From: Shinisaurus crocodilurus | Taxonomy: Eukaryota > Chordata > Lepidosauria > Squamata > Shinisauridae | Assembly (NCBI GenBank): GCA_021292165.1 | Contig: CM037877.1 | Location: forward strand, 28,470,197 to 28,534,196 | Length of the DNA stretch: 64,000 bases | Direction: 5' to 3' | In this document: one piece after another, positions 43,330-53,691 of the stretch | How positions within the stretch are numbered: the first letter of the stretch is position 1 | How the letters are laid out: the number at the start of each line of letters is the position of its first letter | The notes under the pieces: generated by a model | The model's database searches: none | What the model saw: only the letters and a program-made list of their open reading frames with translations | Told to the model about the DNA's origin: nothing | Made by a program: the position numbers and the translations under genes

Positions 43330-43703
43330 CTTTCAGGGTGCCCACCTGAGGTGTGTTGGGTGGCTGCTGGGGAAAGGGCCTTCTCAGTGGTGGCATCCCC
43401 AACCGTGGCTTGCTCTTCCTAGGGTGGCTCGCCTGGCACTTCTTCTTTTAATGTAATTCTAGCACTAGGCAAAGACCTTTCTGATTCCCCAGGCTTTTAA
43501 AATCTGACCTGTTTTTCTCTCTGCCAGTCACTTTTATGCTGCTTTGTGCTTGTTTTATTTCTACAGTACGCCTTTTATGCTGCCCTTCGAAAACTGTATT
43601 GTTTTAATTTGCTTTTATTGTAATGCTGGTTCTTTGTAAGCCGCCCTGGCAACTTGTTGCAGGGGAGAGTATAAATTGCTTGAACAAACAAACAAACAAA
43701 CAA
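43330..43703 (+). mobile_element. L2-type LINE 3' end with (CAAA)n tail
   Basis: Includes GGAAAGGGCCTTCTCAGTGG, an L2 C-terminal signature, a 3' UTR with TAAGCCGCCCTGGCAACTTG, and a (CAAA)n tail at 43680-43703. Confidence 0.8.
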
Positions 43704-43829
43704 AATGACACATCTAGTGCAGAACATTATTGGCTGCACAATATCACATTATATCATTTATGGCCGTTATTGCCAACCACAGCTATTGCGGATCTCTGTG
43801 GGACCCGTAATGCAACAATAGAAGAAAGA

Positions 43830-43835
<6 letters not shown>

Positions 43836-43866
<31 letters not shown>
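43836..43866 (+). repeat. (GA)n microsatellite
   Basis: About 14 dinucleotide units. Confidence 0.95.
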
Positions 43867-43870
<4 letters not shown>

Positions 43871-43924
43871 CAGAACCAGACACTTCAATCAAGTGCAACC
43901 ATTTTTGACGCAAATATCAATTAT

Positions 43925-44020
43925 TCTAAGGCTGTGATACTATACACATTTACCGGGAGTAAGTCCTACAGAAGTCAGTGGGACTTACTTCTGCATAGGT
44001 ATAGCAAGGATTGCACTGCA
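43925..44020. mobile_element. Palindromic MITE (CAATCCTATGCATG family)
   Basis: AAGGCTGTGATACTATACAC, GGGAGTAAGTCCTACAGAAG, then CAGTGGGACTTACTTCTGCA and AAGGATTGCACTG form an inverted arrangement. Confidence 0.65.
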
Positions 44021-44106
44021 AAGGGAGTACTTCAGCCTCTTCAAAAAGAGGGATTTCTATATCAAAAGTTGAACAGCACAAAAATTCAGCACAGCATTGC
44101 TTAAAG

Positions 44107-44226
44107 GCAAAATCCTATGCATGTTTAGACAGGAAAAGGCCTACAACTCCCAGCATGCATGGCTGGCTGGGGCTTGCTGGGAGTTGTAGGCCTTTTTTTC
44201 TGTCTAAACATGCATAGGATTGCACC
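44107..44226. mobile_element. Palindromic MITE (CAATCCTATGCATG family), long hairpin
   Basis: ATCCTATGCATGTTTAGACA and GGCCTACAACTCCCAGCA are mirrored by TGCTGGGAGTTGTAGGCC and TGTCTAAACATGCATAGGAT, so that nearly all 120 bp can fold into one stem. Confidence 0.85.
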
Positions 44227-44874
44227 GTAAAATGCTTAGTTGCTCAAGATGGCGGACAAAGAGGGCATGTTTCGTAATGCAGTGGAAGTTTTGGCTAGTT
44301 GCGCCATTACTCTTTAACTCACGTTCAGAACCTTCTTCCCAAAGGTGTTAGAACACATTTCCCTTTTAGGTTTGTGCATGCCCGTATAATTCTGCATTTC
44401 AACACACCACTATGTTATTATCACAGATTACAGGGAGGAACAATCTTGAGGTCTGTCCAATTTTTAATAAGATGTATTAAACACAACCCTGAATAGTTCA
44501 CATACTGTTGCTGGTTCCACCGTCAGAGCTTTTCTCGTCAGCAAATGTTTAATTCTCACTCCCCTTTCTGCCTTAATCTTCGGAGTTACGACACAAAGGG
44601 TAAACACACACTTTGCTGTCTCTGTACTCCTGGGACAATTTTTCAGAGGCTGCAATTATGCTAAGATTAGCCTGAGGAGGGTTATCACATCCTCAATTTG
44701 CATAAATGAGCATAACCCCAAAGTCATTTCCCCAAGTGTTATAGCCTATAGCAAGTACTGAACTGGTGATCTAATGTTTTGGTGCAAGCTAGGCTGCTAA
44801 CCGATGCATGGTTTCAGGACCATATTACACCTTTCTTGAAGGACCTGCACTGTTGACCAGTTGTTTTCTGGGCT

Positions 44875-45319
44875 CAATTCAAGGTATTGGTCTTCTTAAC
44901 CTTTAAAGTGCTAAATGGCTTAGCACTGCCCTTATCTAAGGGACTGTCTATCTCACTCTGAACCTGCACAAATATTAAGATCTGTAGGAGAGGCCCCTTT
45001 GAGGGCACCATTACCTGTAGAGGCCCGTTTGTTGGGCATGCTTGAAAGGGCTTTCTCCTGTGTTGCCCCAAACTATGGAATGTGCTCCCTCAAGAATTAT
45101 GATTGCCCCCTACTCTCTTCGTCTTTAGAAAGAGTGTAAAGATACAACTTTTCAATTTAGCCTTTTAAGATGTGTCATTTTTAATGTTTGGTGTTTTTAA
45201 TGCTCTTGTTTTTATTGTTGCAGGGTTTTTAAAATTGTTTTAAATTGTTGTACCCCACCTTGAAGTCTTTCTAGCAGATAAGGCAGTATATTAACAACAA
45301 CAACAACAACAACAACAAT
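44875..45319 (+). mobile_element. L2-type LINE 3' end with (CAA)n tail
   Basis: Runs from a degraded L2 coding end (GTGCTAAATGGCTTAGCACT; later GGAATGTGCTCCCTCAAGAA) into an AT-rich 3' UTR with ACCCCACCTTGAAGTC and a (CAA)n run at 45294-45319. Confidence 0.8.
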
Positions 45320-45377
45320 GAATGTTAGGCAGGGATTCAGCCTGCGCATTACCACTAGGGATCGATAAATCTCTCAA

Positions 45378-45777
45378 TAGGGGTGCGCGATCTGCTGGGC
45401 ACCGACTTGCCTCCAGCTCAGCAGATGCTGCTGATGCACCGGCAGAGCTGGGCTGAAAGGTGGTGGGCGCCGCGCCACTCACCAAACTCTTGGGTTCCCG
45501 ACAGGCCACTGTTTACATAGAAAATGCCTTAAGATACATCAAAAGTGGCCACAATTTGCGTGAATTATGGAAATTGCAGCTGCTTTGGGAGTATCTTAAG
45601 GCATTCTACATAAACAGTGAGCCACCAGGAACCCGGAAGTCACTTCCCCAGCTCGACTCAGGAGAATGAGAGCTGAGCCAGGGAAGAGGTGAGCAGGACG
45701 GAGTTGGGTGGGTGGGTGTCGAGTACCGGCTAGTCCGCCGGATTTCCACCCCTGAACAAAATCCGCACACATCCCTA
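45378..45777. mobile_element. hAT-like element (TAGGGGTG family) with inner palindrome
   Basis: Ends TAGGGGTGCGCG and CGCACACATCCCTA; flanks TCTCTCAA and TCTCTCAG (45370-45377, 45778-45785) agree at seven of eight positions. Inside, GCCACTGTTTACATAGAA and ATGCCTTAAGATAC are mirrored after about 60 bp. The outer parts are GC-rich. Confidence 0.75.
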
Positions 45778-45789
45778 TCTCTCAGCTTC

Positions 45790-46125
45790 AGTTTCTCATT
45801 TTCCCAATCCTAAATTCAGTTCATTCTAAACTATGAGCATTTTTTCCTATACGTTTGTGTGTCCACATACTTGTATTTTACACACATTTTTGCCATACAT
45901 ACAGTTCTTGCAAGCAATTTTCTTAACAGAATACAGTTTGAATGTTATTTTCAAATATATACATTTTTGTATGCACCTTGTCCCGAAACATTCTTGTACA
46001 TATGTTTTGATTGGAAAGCTCCATTGCAAAATTTGGAAACGTGCGCATTTTGAAAGAGAATAGAGTTTTGGTTTGTGTATAGGTTTGAAAGTGCAAAATG
46101 AAGAAATTTCTCCCCTATCTCCAAT
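45790..46125. repeat. AT-rich dispersed repeat with GCATTTTT motifs
   Basis: Same vocabulary as 27555-27895, with TATACATTTTTGTATGCACC and AAAGTGCAAAATGAAG; a further block lies at 46805-46985. Confidence 0.5.
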
Positions 46126-46129
46126 TACC

Positions 46130-47500
46130 ACCCAACTGTACTGAAAGGATGGAACTTCAGGGAGACCAACAAAGAGAGCTTTCTCCTACCAACACCCCAG
46201 AGTAGGTCAGGGCAGGAGATACTCCCTCTGGCCTCTATATAAGCTTCGGTGTCAGTCTTGCTCACTAGTCTGAGAAGCTAGTAGGAGATTTGCTCCTGGC
46301 TTTAGGCTTTGCTTTGCTCCACTTCTGCCTCTGTCTCATCCTGCCCTTGGTTGCACAGGAAGCAGGTATGATGACACTAAGGCATCAACCAAAATAAACA
46401 AGCCAATCTCACTAATCTTTCCCCACTGAATGAATGTGTGTCTCTTTCCCATAACTGTTTCCATTAATTAAGCAAGCGGCCTGGCTTTTGATCACATGTA
46501 GTAATCTGCATGCCAGAGCCCTCAAGTCTAGAACAGCGCTTTGACCACTGTGGAACTATGACCAGAGGCTGAGAGAGTGACCTGAAACCAGTCATGCCAC
46601 CTCCTATTCCCAGGAATAAAACAGGAGCCGCCCCTGCCCCCAACGCTTGGATGCTATGCTGTTGAACTCTTTGAACTTTATTTTCACTGCATGCTACGTT
46701 TCAGCTAGTTGTACCCTGTAACTATAAGTCAGTGTCATTTTTCCTCTGTAAGTCACTTGTAGCTCAGGTGTTTGATGTTTGCTGCAGCAACTTGCTTTCA
46801 TAAACTTAGGGATGTGTGCATCAGCAAAACTCGAACTCATGGAGGTTCTCTGAATTCCAAATCAAAGCTCATTCGTACTCATGTCTGTGTCAGATTATGA
46901 GCTTTGGGGGTTTTTTTCTGCATGAAAATCTGTGCATGTTTGTGTGTGCATTTTTCCACATGTACCCTTGTGGCCTAAAAACATAACAGATCATCATGAT
47001 TTTGCAAATGAAAAAGGCCAGGAAAATAAAGGTTTAACGGTAATTGGCCTATTTATAAAATGTTCACAGACACATGTCGATCCACTCAAAACATCAACAG
47101 GATAATACCTCCAAAACATTGCAAAATACTCGGCAAGCTTGTAGGACTCTCCTTCAGGCTGGAAGTCATGTTGAACAAACATAGGCAGGGGGTGGAAGAA
47201 AGTGTGTGTGTGTGTGTGTGTTTTGGGGCATGGTAGAAGAGCCACAGTGTGGGACATGGTGTAATTTCAGAATTTTTTTCTTTCCTGACTCATGAAATTG
47301 TGTCTATGTGATAGGATCCTGGTGTGTGTGTGTGTGTGTGTGTGTGTAAATGTATACCACACTAGTTGCTTGTAGTATTTGTGCTAGGGAAATCCCGTGC
47401 TTGTCAGTAGTGAAAATGTGTTTTTACTTCACCCATTATTTGCAATGTTTAATTTTAGGATTTTCTGTCTGAAACCCTGGAGAGTTGCTACCTGTCGGTG
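46130..47500. other. Mostly anonymous DNA
   Basis: (GT)n runs occur at 47202-47222 and 47320-47347. The rest shows no gene or named repeat apart from the AT-rich block at 46805-46985. Confidence 0.45.
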
Positions 47501-47505
47501 TAGAC

Positions 47506-47641
47506 CAGGGCTCTCCAACCTTGGGTCCCCAGATGTTGCTGGCCTACAGCTCCCAGCATACCCAGCCAGGATGGCTAATGGCAAGGGATTCTGGGAGCTG
47601 TAGTCCAGCAACCTCTGGGGACCCAAGGTTGGAGAGCCCTG
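47506..47641. mobile_element. hAT-like palindromic MITE
   Basis: CAGGGCTCTCCAACCTTGGG at the left and its reverse complement at the right; GTGTAGAC on both sides (47498-47505, 47642-47649). 136 bp. Confidence 0.95.
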
Positions 47642-47754
47642 GTGTAGACAATATTGATTTTGAAGGGAGATGCATTTTTCATTGCATATCATGTAGCCCT
47701 TTTGAAATTGCTTTTTCCATGTTAAAAATGGCTCTTCTTGGTTTAAATTGTGTC

Positions 47755-47778
47755 CTTCCTTCCTTCCTTCCTTCCTTT
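47755..47778 (+). repeat. (CCTT)n microsatellite
   Basis: About six tetranucleotide units next to a TA-MITE. Confidence 0.9.
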
Positions 47779-47790
47779 CTGATACAATTA

Positions 47791-48110
47791 GGGTGGCCAT
47801 GTGTCCTACTTTACAGAGGATAGTCCTCTCTTTGAAGGGCTATCCAGTCCCAGTCTGGTTTAAAGATAAAGAACTATCAGAAGGGAGATCAGCAGGGGCC
47901 TTGACATTGCCCATCAACAGTTGGCACCTGGACAGTGGATGGAGCAGGCATGTAGCTCACCTGGTCACGTTCTTCCCTACTGTGGTGAGATGGATTGTAT
48001 TCCTATTTAAATTATAGTCATTATGTCTGGATTTGCATCTATAAATGCAAATTTTATGGAAATTATGTCCTCTTTTGTTCTCTTTTTTGTCAGTGCATAA
48101 GCAGTTGCCC
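47791..48110. mobile_element. TA-flanked MITE (GGGTGGCCA family)
   Basis: TA at 47789-47790 and 48111-48112. Starts GGGTGGCCATGTGTCCTA, has CTTTGAAGGGCTATCCAGTC and TTAAATTATAGTCATTATGT inside, ends GTGCATAAGCAGTTGCCC. Confidence 0.88.
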
Positions 48111-48245
48111 TAGCTACAGTTCCCATGGTACTTTAGGCCTCAGTGGCTGGCTGTATAGATTGTATTCAGCTGAAACACTTCCACACTAGAAGTATCAGTA
48201 CATTTGCATGCTGACTAGAGCTGTCACCCAGTTAAAGAAATCTTG

Positions 48246-48700
48246 AGGTGCAATCCTATGCAGGTTTAGACAGAAAAAAGGCCTCCAACTCCCAGCTGCA
48301 AAGCTGAACCCATCTGCGCTAGCAAGCCATGATTTGTTAATCACGAACAACCCATGAAGAGAACCCATGGTTTGTTGTTGGGTTGTGAACTGTGGGTTGT
48401 TCACTGTGGTTTGTTAGCATGGCTGGGTTCAGACAACACGATAACCCATGTTTCAACAACAACCCATGGTTCAACGACAACCCACACTCAACACATACTC
48501 CACCCTTGAGTGTGGGTTATCATGTTGCCTGAATCCAGTCATTGAGCTTGATGGGGCATACTCCCAGTTAAGTGGGTATAGGATTGCAGCCTCAGCCAAT
48601 TAATCAGTTCGATTAATCAGTTGAGACTAATCCAGTCTATGTGACTTACTTCTGAATAGATATGTGTGAAATTGCACTGTAAATGTTTCATCTAGGCAAA
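48246..48700. mobile_element. Cluster of palindromic MITE pieces
   Basis: GTGCAATCCTATGCAGGTTT and GGGTATAGGATTGCAGCC are the outer arms of the CAATCCTATG family; between them GGCTGGGTTCAGACAACACG (48421) and TATCATGTTGCCTGAATCCA mirror each other as a second palindrome. Many AACCCATGG/CCATGGTT words lie inside. Confidence 0.6.
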
Positions 48701-49164
48701 GGAATCCTGCCAGTGGAGGGGAGATCCAAAGGTGGAGGAACTGCCTTATCCAAAGCCCTGCGAGGCTGATGTTGGCAAGGTGGCAGAAAAGAATGGCGAT
48801 GTTTCCTCCCCCCTGTCATTTTCCACCCTTTACTTTTATGATTTCCCTCCCATTAGTTGCAATGTGAAGGAAATTATATACACCAGCTCCAGGGCTGGCC
48901 TGACATACAACAACAATCTTTATTACAGTCAACCATTCCTCTCACAATATAGTACAGACAAACAGCTCAGTTAATTAGACACGTGAAAAAGGGAAGTCAA
49001 ACACAATCTGGTAAAAATAGCTTGGTTCAGAAATTTGGCCACTTGCTCAGTGATTAACTTATCAGAGCTGCTGAGTAATAAAGTTATTAAAAAATTCCGT
49101 AGGGTGCCCAGGAAAAGACGGTAGAATAGGTTAGATCAGGTCTTTCCTGGCCCTATGATAGAAG

Positions 49165-49503
49165 TAGGGGTGTGGCCGCTTGTATTGTGGCAGGCGTAGC
49201 GGGCCGAAATCGGCCCTGCTCATGCTCGCCAGAGACTCATGGGGCCTTACCAGATCTGCGGCTCCTTCGGCTCGCCGCCTTGAGCCCGCTGTGCCGGCCA
49301 CACCGGTCCCGTCACGTCACTTCTGGCCAGCCGGAAGTGACACAACGGGACCAGTGTGGCCAGCTCAGCGGGCTTGAGCAGCGTGGAGAACTGCTCCGTG
49401 CCGCTCAGAAAATCGAGGCAGGGGGCCCGCTGCCACGGAGAGACGAGGCGGTGGAGAGGCGGGAGTCATGGGACCCCCCCCCTAGGTTAGTGAACACCAC
49501 TAG
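49165..49503. mobile_element. GC-rich hAT-like element (TAGGGGTG family)
   Basis: Starts TAGGGGTGTGGCC and ends GTGAACACCACTA; flanks GATAGAAG and GGTAGAAG (49157-49164, 49504-49511) match at seven of eight positions. Contains GGGCCGAAATCGGCCC and GTCACGTCACTTCTGGCC, palindromic GC-rich words. It splits the C-terminal coding part of the LINE. Confidence 0.82.
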
Positions 49504-50623
49504 GTAGAAGCTGCAGGGAAGTAAAACATGCTGTATGGATTCTACCTCAAAGTTATTACATTGGCAGCATCTTTCAGAAAGTGGAGTTCCGTTATATCTG
49601 CCATCCAGCAATTTAGAAGGGAGAGCATTAAATCTTGCTAATGAGAATGCTCTCCTAAATTTGGGAATCATCAGCCAGCATAGATAAGGCAGCCCCTCCT
49701 TGCTAAAAGAAAAAGCTGGCAGACCCAAGGATAGAGGAGAGCAGGGCCCCCTGGCAGCTCCCTGTAATTCTTGTAAATCAATGTCCAACAACCTCTGTTT
49801 CACAGTTGATTTAGCACTAACTAATTCACTAGATAATAACACATCTGGTGAAAGCCCTACCGAGATGATTTTATTTATCACAGCCTTTGACCAGGGGGAT
49901 TGAAAAGAGTCCGACCAGATCGTATAAACCAAAGAGTCTATTGGGAGTGCCAGTCTGCAGCGAAGCCAAAAGTGGATTACTTGAATCCAAGCTAGGAAGT
50001 TTATCGAGTGCAGTCTGGCTTCCAATTTTAATGCAGCTCCAGATACACATCTGGGGACACCAAATAATACCCTAAAGAAGAGCAATTGAATGCCCTCAAG
50101 TGAGCATTTAGAGCCCAGGAACCACAACGGGCCCCCATATAGTATCTGTGAGACGATTTTTGCTTTAAAAACCTGGACAGCTGCTGGAAGGAATTTCCCA
50201 CCCCTAGAAAAAGGAAGCGGGTTATTGCACCCACATTCGACTCTGCACTTCCCCTGCACGTTCCATGAGATAGTTTTGTGGAACCATATGCCCAGATATT
50301 TGAAAGTGTCCACTTGCTCAATTCTAAAGCCTCCCATAGACCAAGATAGTCTGACCTTACACTTAGAAAAGACCAATACTTTGGACTTTTTGTGATTAAT
50401 TGTAAGGAGGTTTTCAGTACAATAATCAGAGAAACCGCACAGCAGTCTCTTAAGGCCCAAACTGGTCTGTGAAATCAAAACTGCGTCATCTGTGTACTGC
50501 AGAAGAGAGATTCTTGTAGAACCAATCTTAGGCAGATGGGAGGGCAATGGCTCCAACATTTGCGGAAGATCTGCCAAATATAGGTTGAACAAAATAGGAG
50601 CCGACACACAGCCTTGTTTAACC

Positions 50624-50964
50624 TAGGGATGTAAGTGTTCGCCCTGCGTGGGCGTAGCGAGCCGAAATCGGCCCTGCTCACATCTGCGTGGGGCTCGTGT
50701 GGGCCTACGGGCCTACCTTGTCCAGCGGAGGCTCGCCTCTCCATGGCAAGCCACCCGCGCTGGGACCCTGCGCAGGCACGCTGGACCCCCGCATGCCGTA
50801 TTGCGCATGCGCAGGGTCTCCGTCGCGTCACTTCCGGGGCTGGATGCGATGTGACAGGACCAGCGACGGTGGCTTGAGCGGCGCGAAGAACTGCTCCGCG
50901 CCGCTCAGAAGATCGAGGCAGGGGGCCACCGTCGTGGAGAGGCAAGCCCCCGACAGGTTCATGT
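50624..50964. mobile_element. GC-rich hAT-like element, second copy in the same LINE
   Basis: Begins TAGGGATGTAAGTGTTCGCC and shares CCGAAATCGGCCCTGCTCA, GGCGTAGCG, CCGCTCAGAAGATCGAGGCA with the copy at 49165. The right border near CATGTTCCATCACGGG is less sure, and no clean duplication is visible. It separates the LINE words EIEMSR and KQGC. Confidence 0.75.
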
Positions 50965-51601
50965 TCCATCACGGGACATTTCAATTTCACTGGTAAAAGG
51001 ACCTTGTGGGTTACAACGGACCCGTGCAGAAGTGTTAAAATGCAAGGACTGAATCAGAAACAGAAGTCTTTTATCGATGGAGAGATGGTCAAGTTTATGC
51101 CAGAGGTGTATACGGGGTATGGAATCGAATGCAGATTTTAAATCAATAAAGGCTGCAAATAGTTTGCCGCCTTTAGGGGAAGAATATTTGTAGGCCAAAT
51201 GGGCCAAGACCAGGCAGTGATCAAGGGTAGAAGACCCAGATTTGAAACCAATCTGCTCTTTTTCCAACAGGTCGTGCTCATTTATCCAGGCTTTCAATTT
51301 GAGGCCTAGGTAGCTGGCATAGACCTTCCCTACTATTGATAGTAAGCTAATGGGCCGGTAGTTAGATGGATCTGCTCTAGAACCATGTTTATATATTGGA
51401 ATAATAAAGTCTTTCAACCAAGCTACAGGAATGATGCCTGATTGGTTTATCAAGGAAAATACAGAAGCCAAGATCAGAGACCACCAAGTAACTCAGCAGG
51501 AATACGATCAGGGCTCGCAGCCTTCCCTTTCTTAAGCTGGAGGATTAAACCCTCCACAGTGACAGGGTCGACTGGTTGCCATTCAGGCACTCCTGGAGGT
51601 A

Positions 51602-51878
51602 GGACAAAAATTGGGAGGGAAAAGAATAATACTAAATGCAAAAATCCTAAGAACTACACAAACTGCAAAAAACTGAAAGCACAAAAAAAAAAAAAACAAC
51701 CTCGAGGCCTCCAGAAAAGGGACCTTTTTAGGTTGATCAACTTGATAGAGCAACCTGCTAAGGGTAATGCTCCCAAGGTTCCCATTAAAGTTCAGAAGGC
51801 CAACAAGAGCCAGGACAATAAACCCAGCAGTGACAAGGACATCCTGGCCAAGGCTAAACCTGTAGACTGAACCAAAAA
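51602..51878 (+). other. Extra 5' segment of the LINE, open on the opposite strand
   Basis: Inside the target duplication but upstream of recognisable RT sequence. On the plus strand it reads open for about 89 codons to TAG at 51868-51870, with a lysine-rich composition and pieces such as LQKRDLFRLINLIEQPAKGN and SSDKDILAKAKPVD. An A14 run lies at 51687-51700. Two explanations: a 5' inversion produced by twin priming, so that an upstream part of the LINE (perhaps ORF1) lies reversed; or a host transcript piece joined during insertion. I do not recognise the protein. Confidence 0.5.
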
Positions 51879-51971
51879 GGCCTGACATACATTTCCCCCA
51901 ATTCCAAGGCTGTGTCGGGGGAATGGTAACGCTGTAATCCAGTGGATCCAAGCCATTCCGAGACACTCTGA

Positions 51972-52480
51972 CTCTATTTATTTATTTATTTATTTATTTA
52001 TGTCTTTCAACATTTTTATACAGATCTAAACAGATTCCAGAGCAGTGAACAATAAAAGATCAAAAGAATAAAACATATTTAAAGTTTTTTGTTTTTTTTT
52101 AAACTGAATGCCAATAAAAACCATGGCTGATCAGTCAAAGAAGGCATCTTGAAATAAAGATGTTTTCAGGAGGCACCAAAAACGTTGGTGCCCGCCTGAC
52201 CTCCAGAGGCAGGGAGTTCCAAAGAAATGGAGCCACCACACTGCAGGCTCTTCTCCGGGTGAACTCCAGTCAGACCATAGGTCCATGCGGAACCACCAGG
52301 AGCATGCCATCTGAGGACCTCAGTGATTGGTCAGGTTGATAATGGAGAAGGCGCTCTCTCAAGTATCCTGGTCCCAAGTTGTTTAGGGCTTTATATACTA
52401 GTAGCAAATACCCATGGAACACCCTGTTTTTGCCTCCACCAGTGTTCTGGGGAGTCAAACTCAAAGACCATGGAAGTTTC
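51972..52480 (-). mobile_element. L2-type LINE 3' end
   Basis: The reverse strand reads NLGPGYLRERLLHYQPDQSL and then RRACSVVAPFLWNSLPLEVR, typical L2 C-terminal blocks, before an AT-rich 3' UTR ending in TAAA repeats at 51975-52002. Confidence 0.8.
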
Positions 52481-52761
52481 TGTGGTGGCTAGGAGGGGAT
52501 TTGAATGGCCACATCCCCCCCCCCAAGGTCAGAACTCTCTCTCCACCCTTGGTAGGAGAGATCCAAAACATCCTATGGCCCCGGGGACACTCTCCCAGGC
52601 ACCACAGGATTGTATCCTTAGTGGTCTAGTTATGTTGTATATGTGTTGCAGCTAGGGCTGGACCTCAGGCCTAATGCCCAGGACCTTGCCAGCCCAGAAA
52701 GCCCACAAATTACCACCCAGAGTGCAGCAGGGGATGGGGGGCAGCAGAGAAAATGCCCAAC

Positions 52762-53310
52762 AGCAGAACATAAGGAAATAAGAAGAGCCATGCTGGATCA
52801 GACCAAGGATCCACCCAGTCCAGCATTCTGTTCACACAGTGGCCAACCAGCTGCCCACAGGATCCCATAAGCAGGACATGAGTGCAACAGCACCCTCCTG
52901 CCCATGTTCCCCAGCAACTGGGGCACATAGGCATCTGATACTGGAGGTAGCATATTGCCATCAGGCCATTGATAGCCTTCTCTTCCATGAATTTCTCCAA
53001 TCCCCTTTTAAAGCCCTCCAGATTGGTGGCCATCACTACATCTTGTGGTAGTGAATTCCATCATTTAACTATGCGCTGTGTAAAGATGTACTTCCTTTTA
53101 TCTGTCCTGAATCTCTCACCAATCAACTTCAGGGGATGAACCCATTGGGTTCTAGCATTATGAGAGAGGGAGAAAAATGTCTCCCTATCCGCTTTCTCCA
53201 CACCATGCATAATTTTGTACACCTCTATCCTGTCTCCCCTTATCCACCTTTTTTCTAAGCTAAACAATCCCAGATGTTGTAATCTTTCCTCATAGGGGAG
53301 TAGTACCAGC
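52762..53310 (-). mobile_element. CR1 3' fragment with part of ORF2
   Basis: The longest CR1 end of this subfamily here. Reverse-strand translation includes FSLEKRWIRGDRIEVYKIMH and RFRTDKRKYIFTQRIVK, then the 3' UTR with the GGTCTGATCCAGCATGGC end and a TTCTTATTTCC tail. Confidence 0.88.
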
Positions 53311-53691
53311 CCCTACCGTGGCTGATGCTGCTCATCATAGCCTTATTCTTTTCTTTGTATTTTTAAATACATTTTCTAGTCAGGTGTCAGCCAGCTGGGC
53401 ATGTAGATGGTTATGGATGTATTATCCTTTTCGAAAAGAAAAGAAAAGATGCTTATTCCCAAATAAATGTGTTTAACATCAGGGGGAGCAGAAGCAAAAT
53501 CCATTTTATTGCTGTAGTCACAATGGTACTATGATTTAAGATGAGTTTAAAATGCAAAACTGCACATGCCCATTATATTCCTTTTTAATATCCGGATTAG
53601 CAAAAGTTTTGATTTGTGTTTTTGTTCTTACTTATCCAGTTGTAAAGCATGGAATGGTGCAAGAGGGGGAGGGGGGAAGAGAAATGTTGCA

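Larger units (their letters stand above)
48971..51600 (-). pseudogene. LINE reverse transcriptase, interrupted
   Basis: Reading from the right: KKGKAASPDRIPAELL, a frameshift near 51485, then an open stretch (51471 to about 50965) with NYRPISLLSIVGKVYASYLG and the palm aspartate in AAFIDLKSAFDSIPR. A GC-rich insertion follows, between EIEMSR and KQGC. After it comes a long clean frame (50607 to about 49504) with KQGCVSAPILFNLYLADLPQ, the catalytic LQYTDDAVLIS (50485-50496), a thumb (NHKKSKVLVFSK, FKYLGIWFHKTIS) and a C-terminal CxxC...HVLLPC zinc-knuckle-like group near 49510-49580. A second insertion follows, and the frame can be traced to a tail LITEQVAKFLNQAIF and TAA at 48971. Apart from the insertions, one frameshift and one stop near 49125, coding is well kept. 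The N-terminal endonuclease is missing. Confidence 0.8.
48910..51878 (-). mobile_element. Non-LTR retrotransposon with YTDD-type reverse transcriptase
   Basis: A 13-bp word, GGCCTGACATACA, lies at 48897-48909 and again at 51879-51891, bracketing the element as a target-site duplication. On the reverse strand it carries RT sequence, a stop near 48971, a short 3' UTR with AATAAAG, and a GTTGTTG end. Two GC-rich elements (49165-49503, 50624-50964) were inserted later. The final 277 bp at the 5' side (51602-51878) do not read as LINE on this strand. The clade is neither CR1, L2, L1 nor Bov-B by its motifs; an Ingi/Vingi- or R1-like clade is my best guess, held weakly. Confidence 0.85.

Noticed and set aside
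50959..51471. Assignment of the reverse-strand LINE to CR1, L2 or Bov-B
   Set aside because: Its motif YTDDAVLIS, the KQGCVSAPILFN block and the C-terminal CxxC...H...C do not match the CR1 FADDTKLGG pattern or the typical L2 and Bov-B patterns.
51442..51870. 142-codon plus frame as a host gene
   Set aside because: Its first third is antisense to LINE reverse transcriptase; only the part after about 51602 is open for its own reasons, and that is treated as an extra segment of the LINE insertion.
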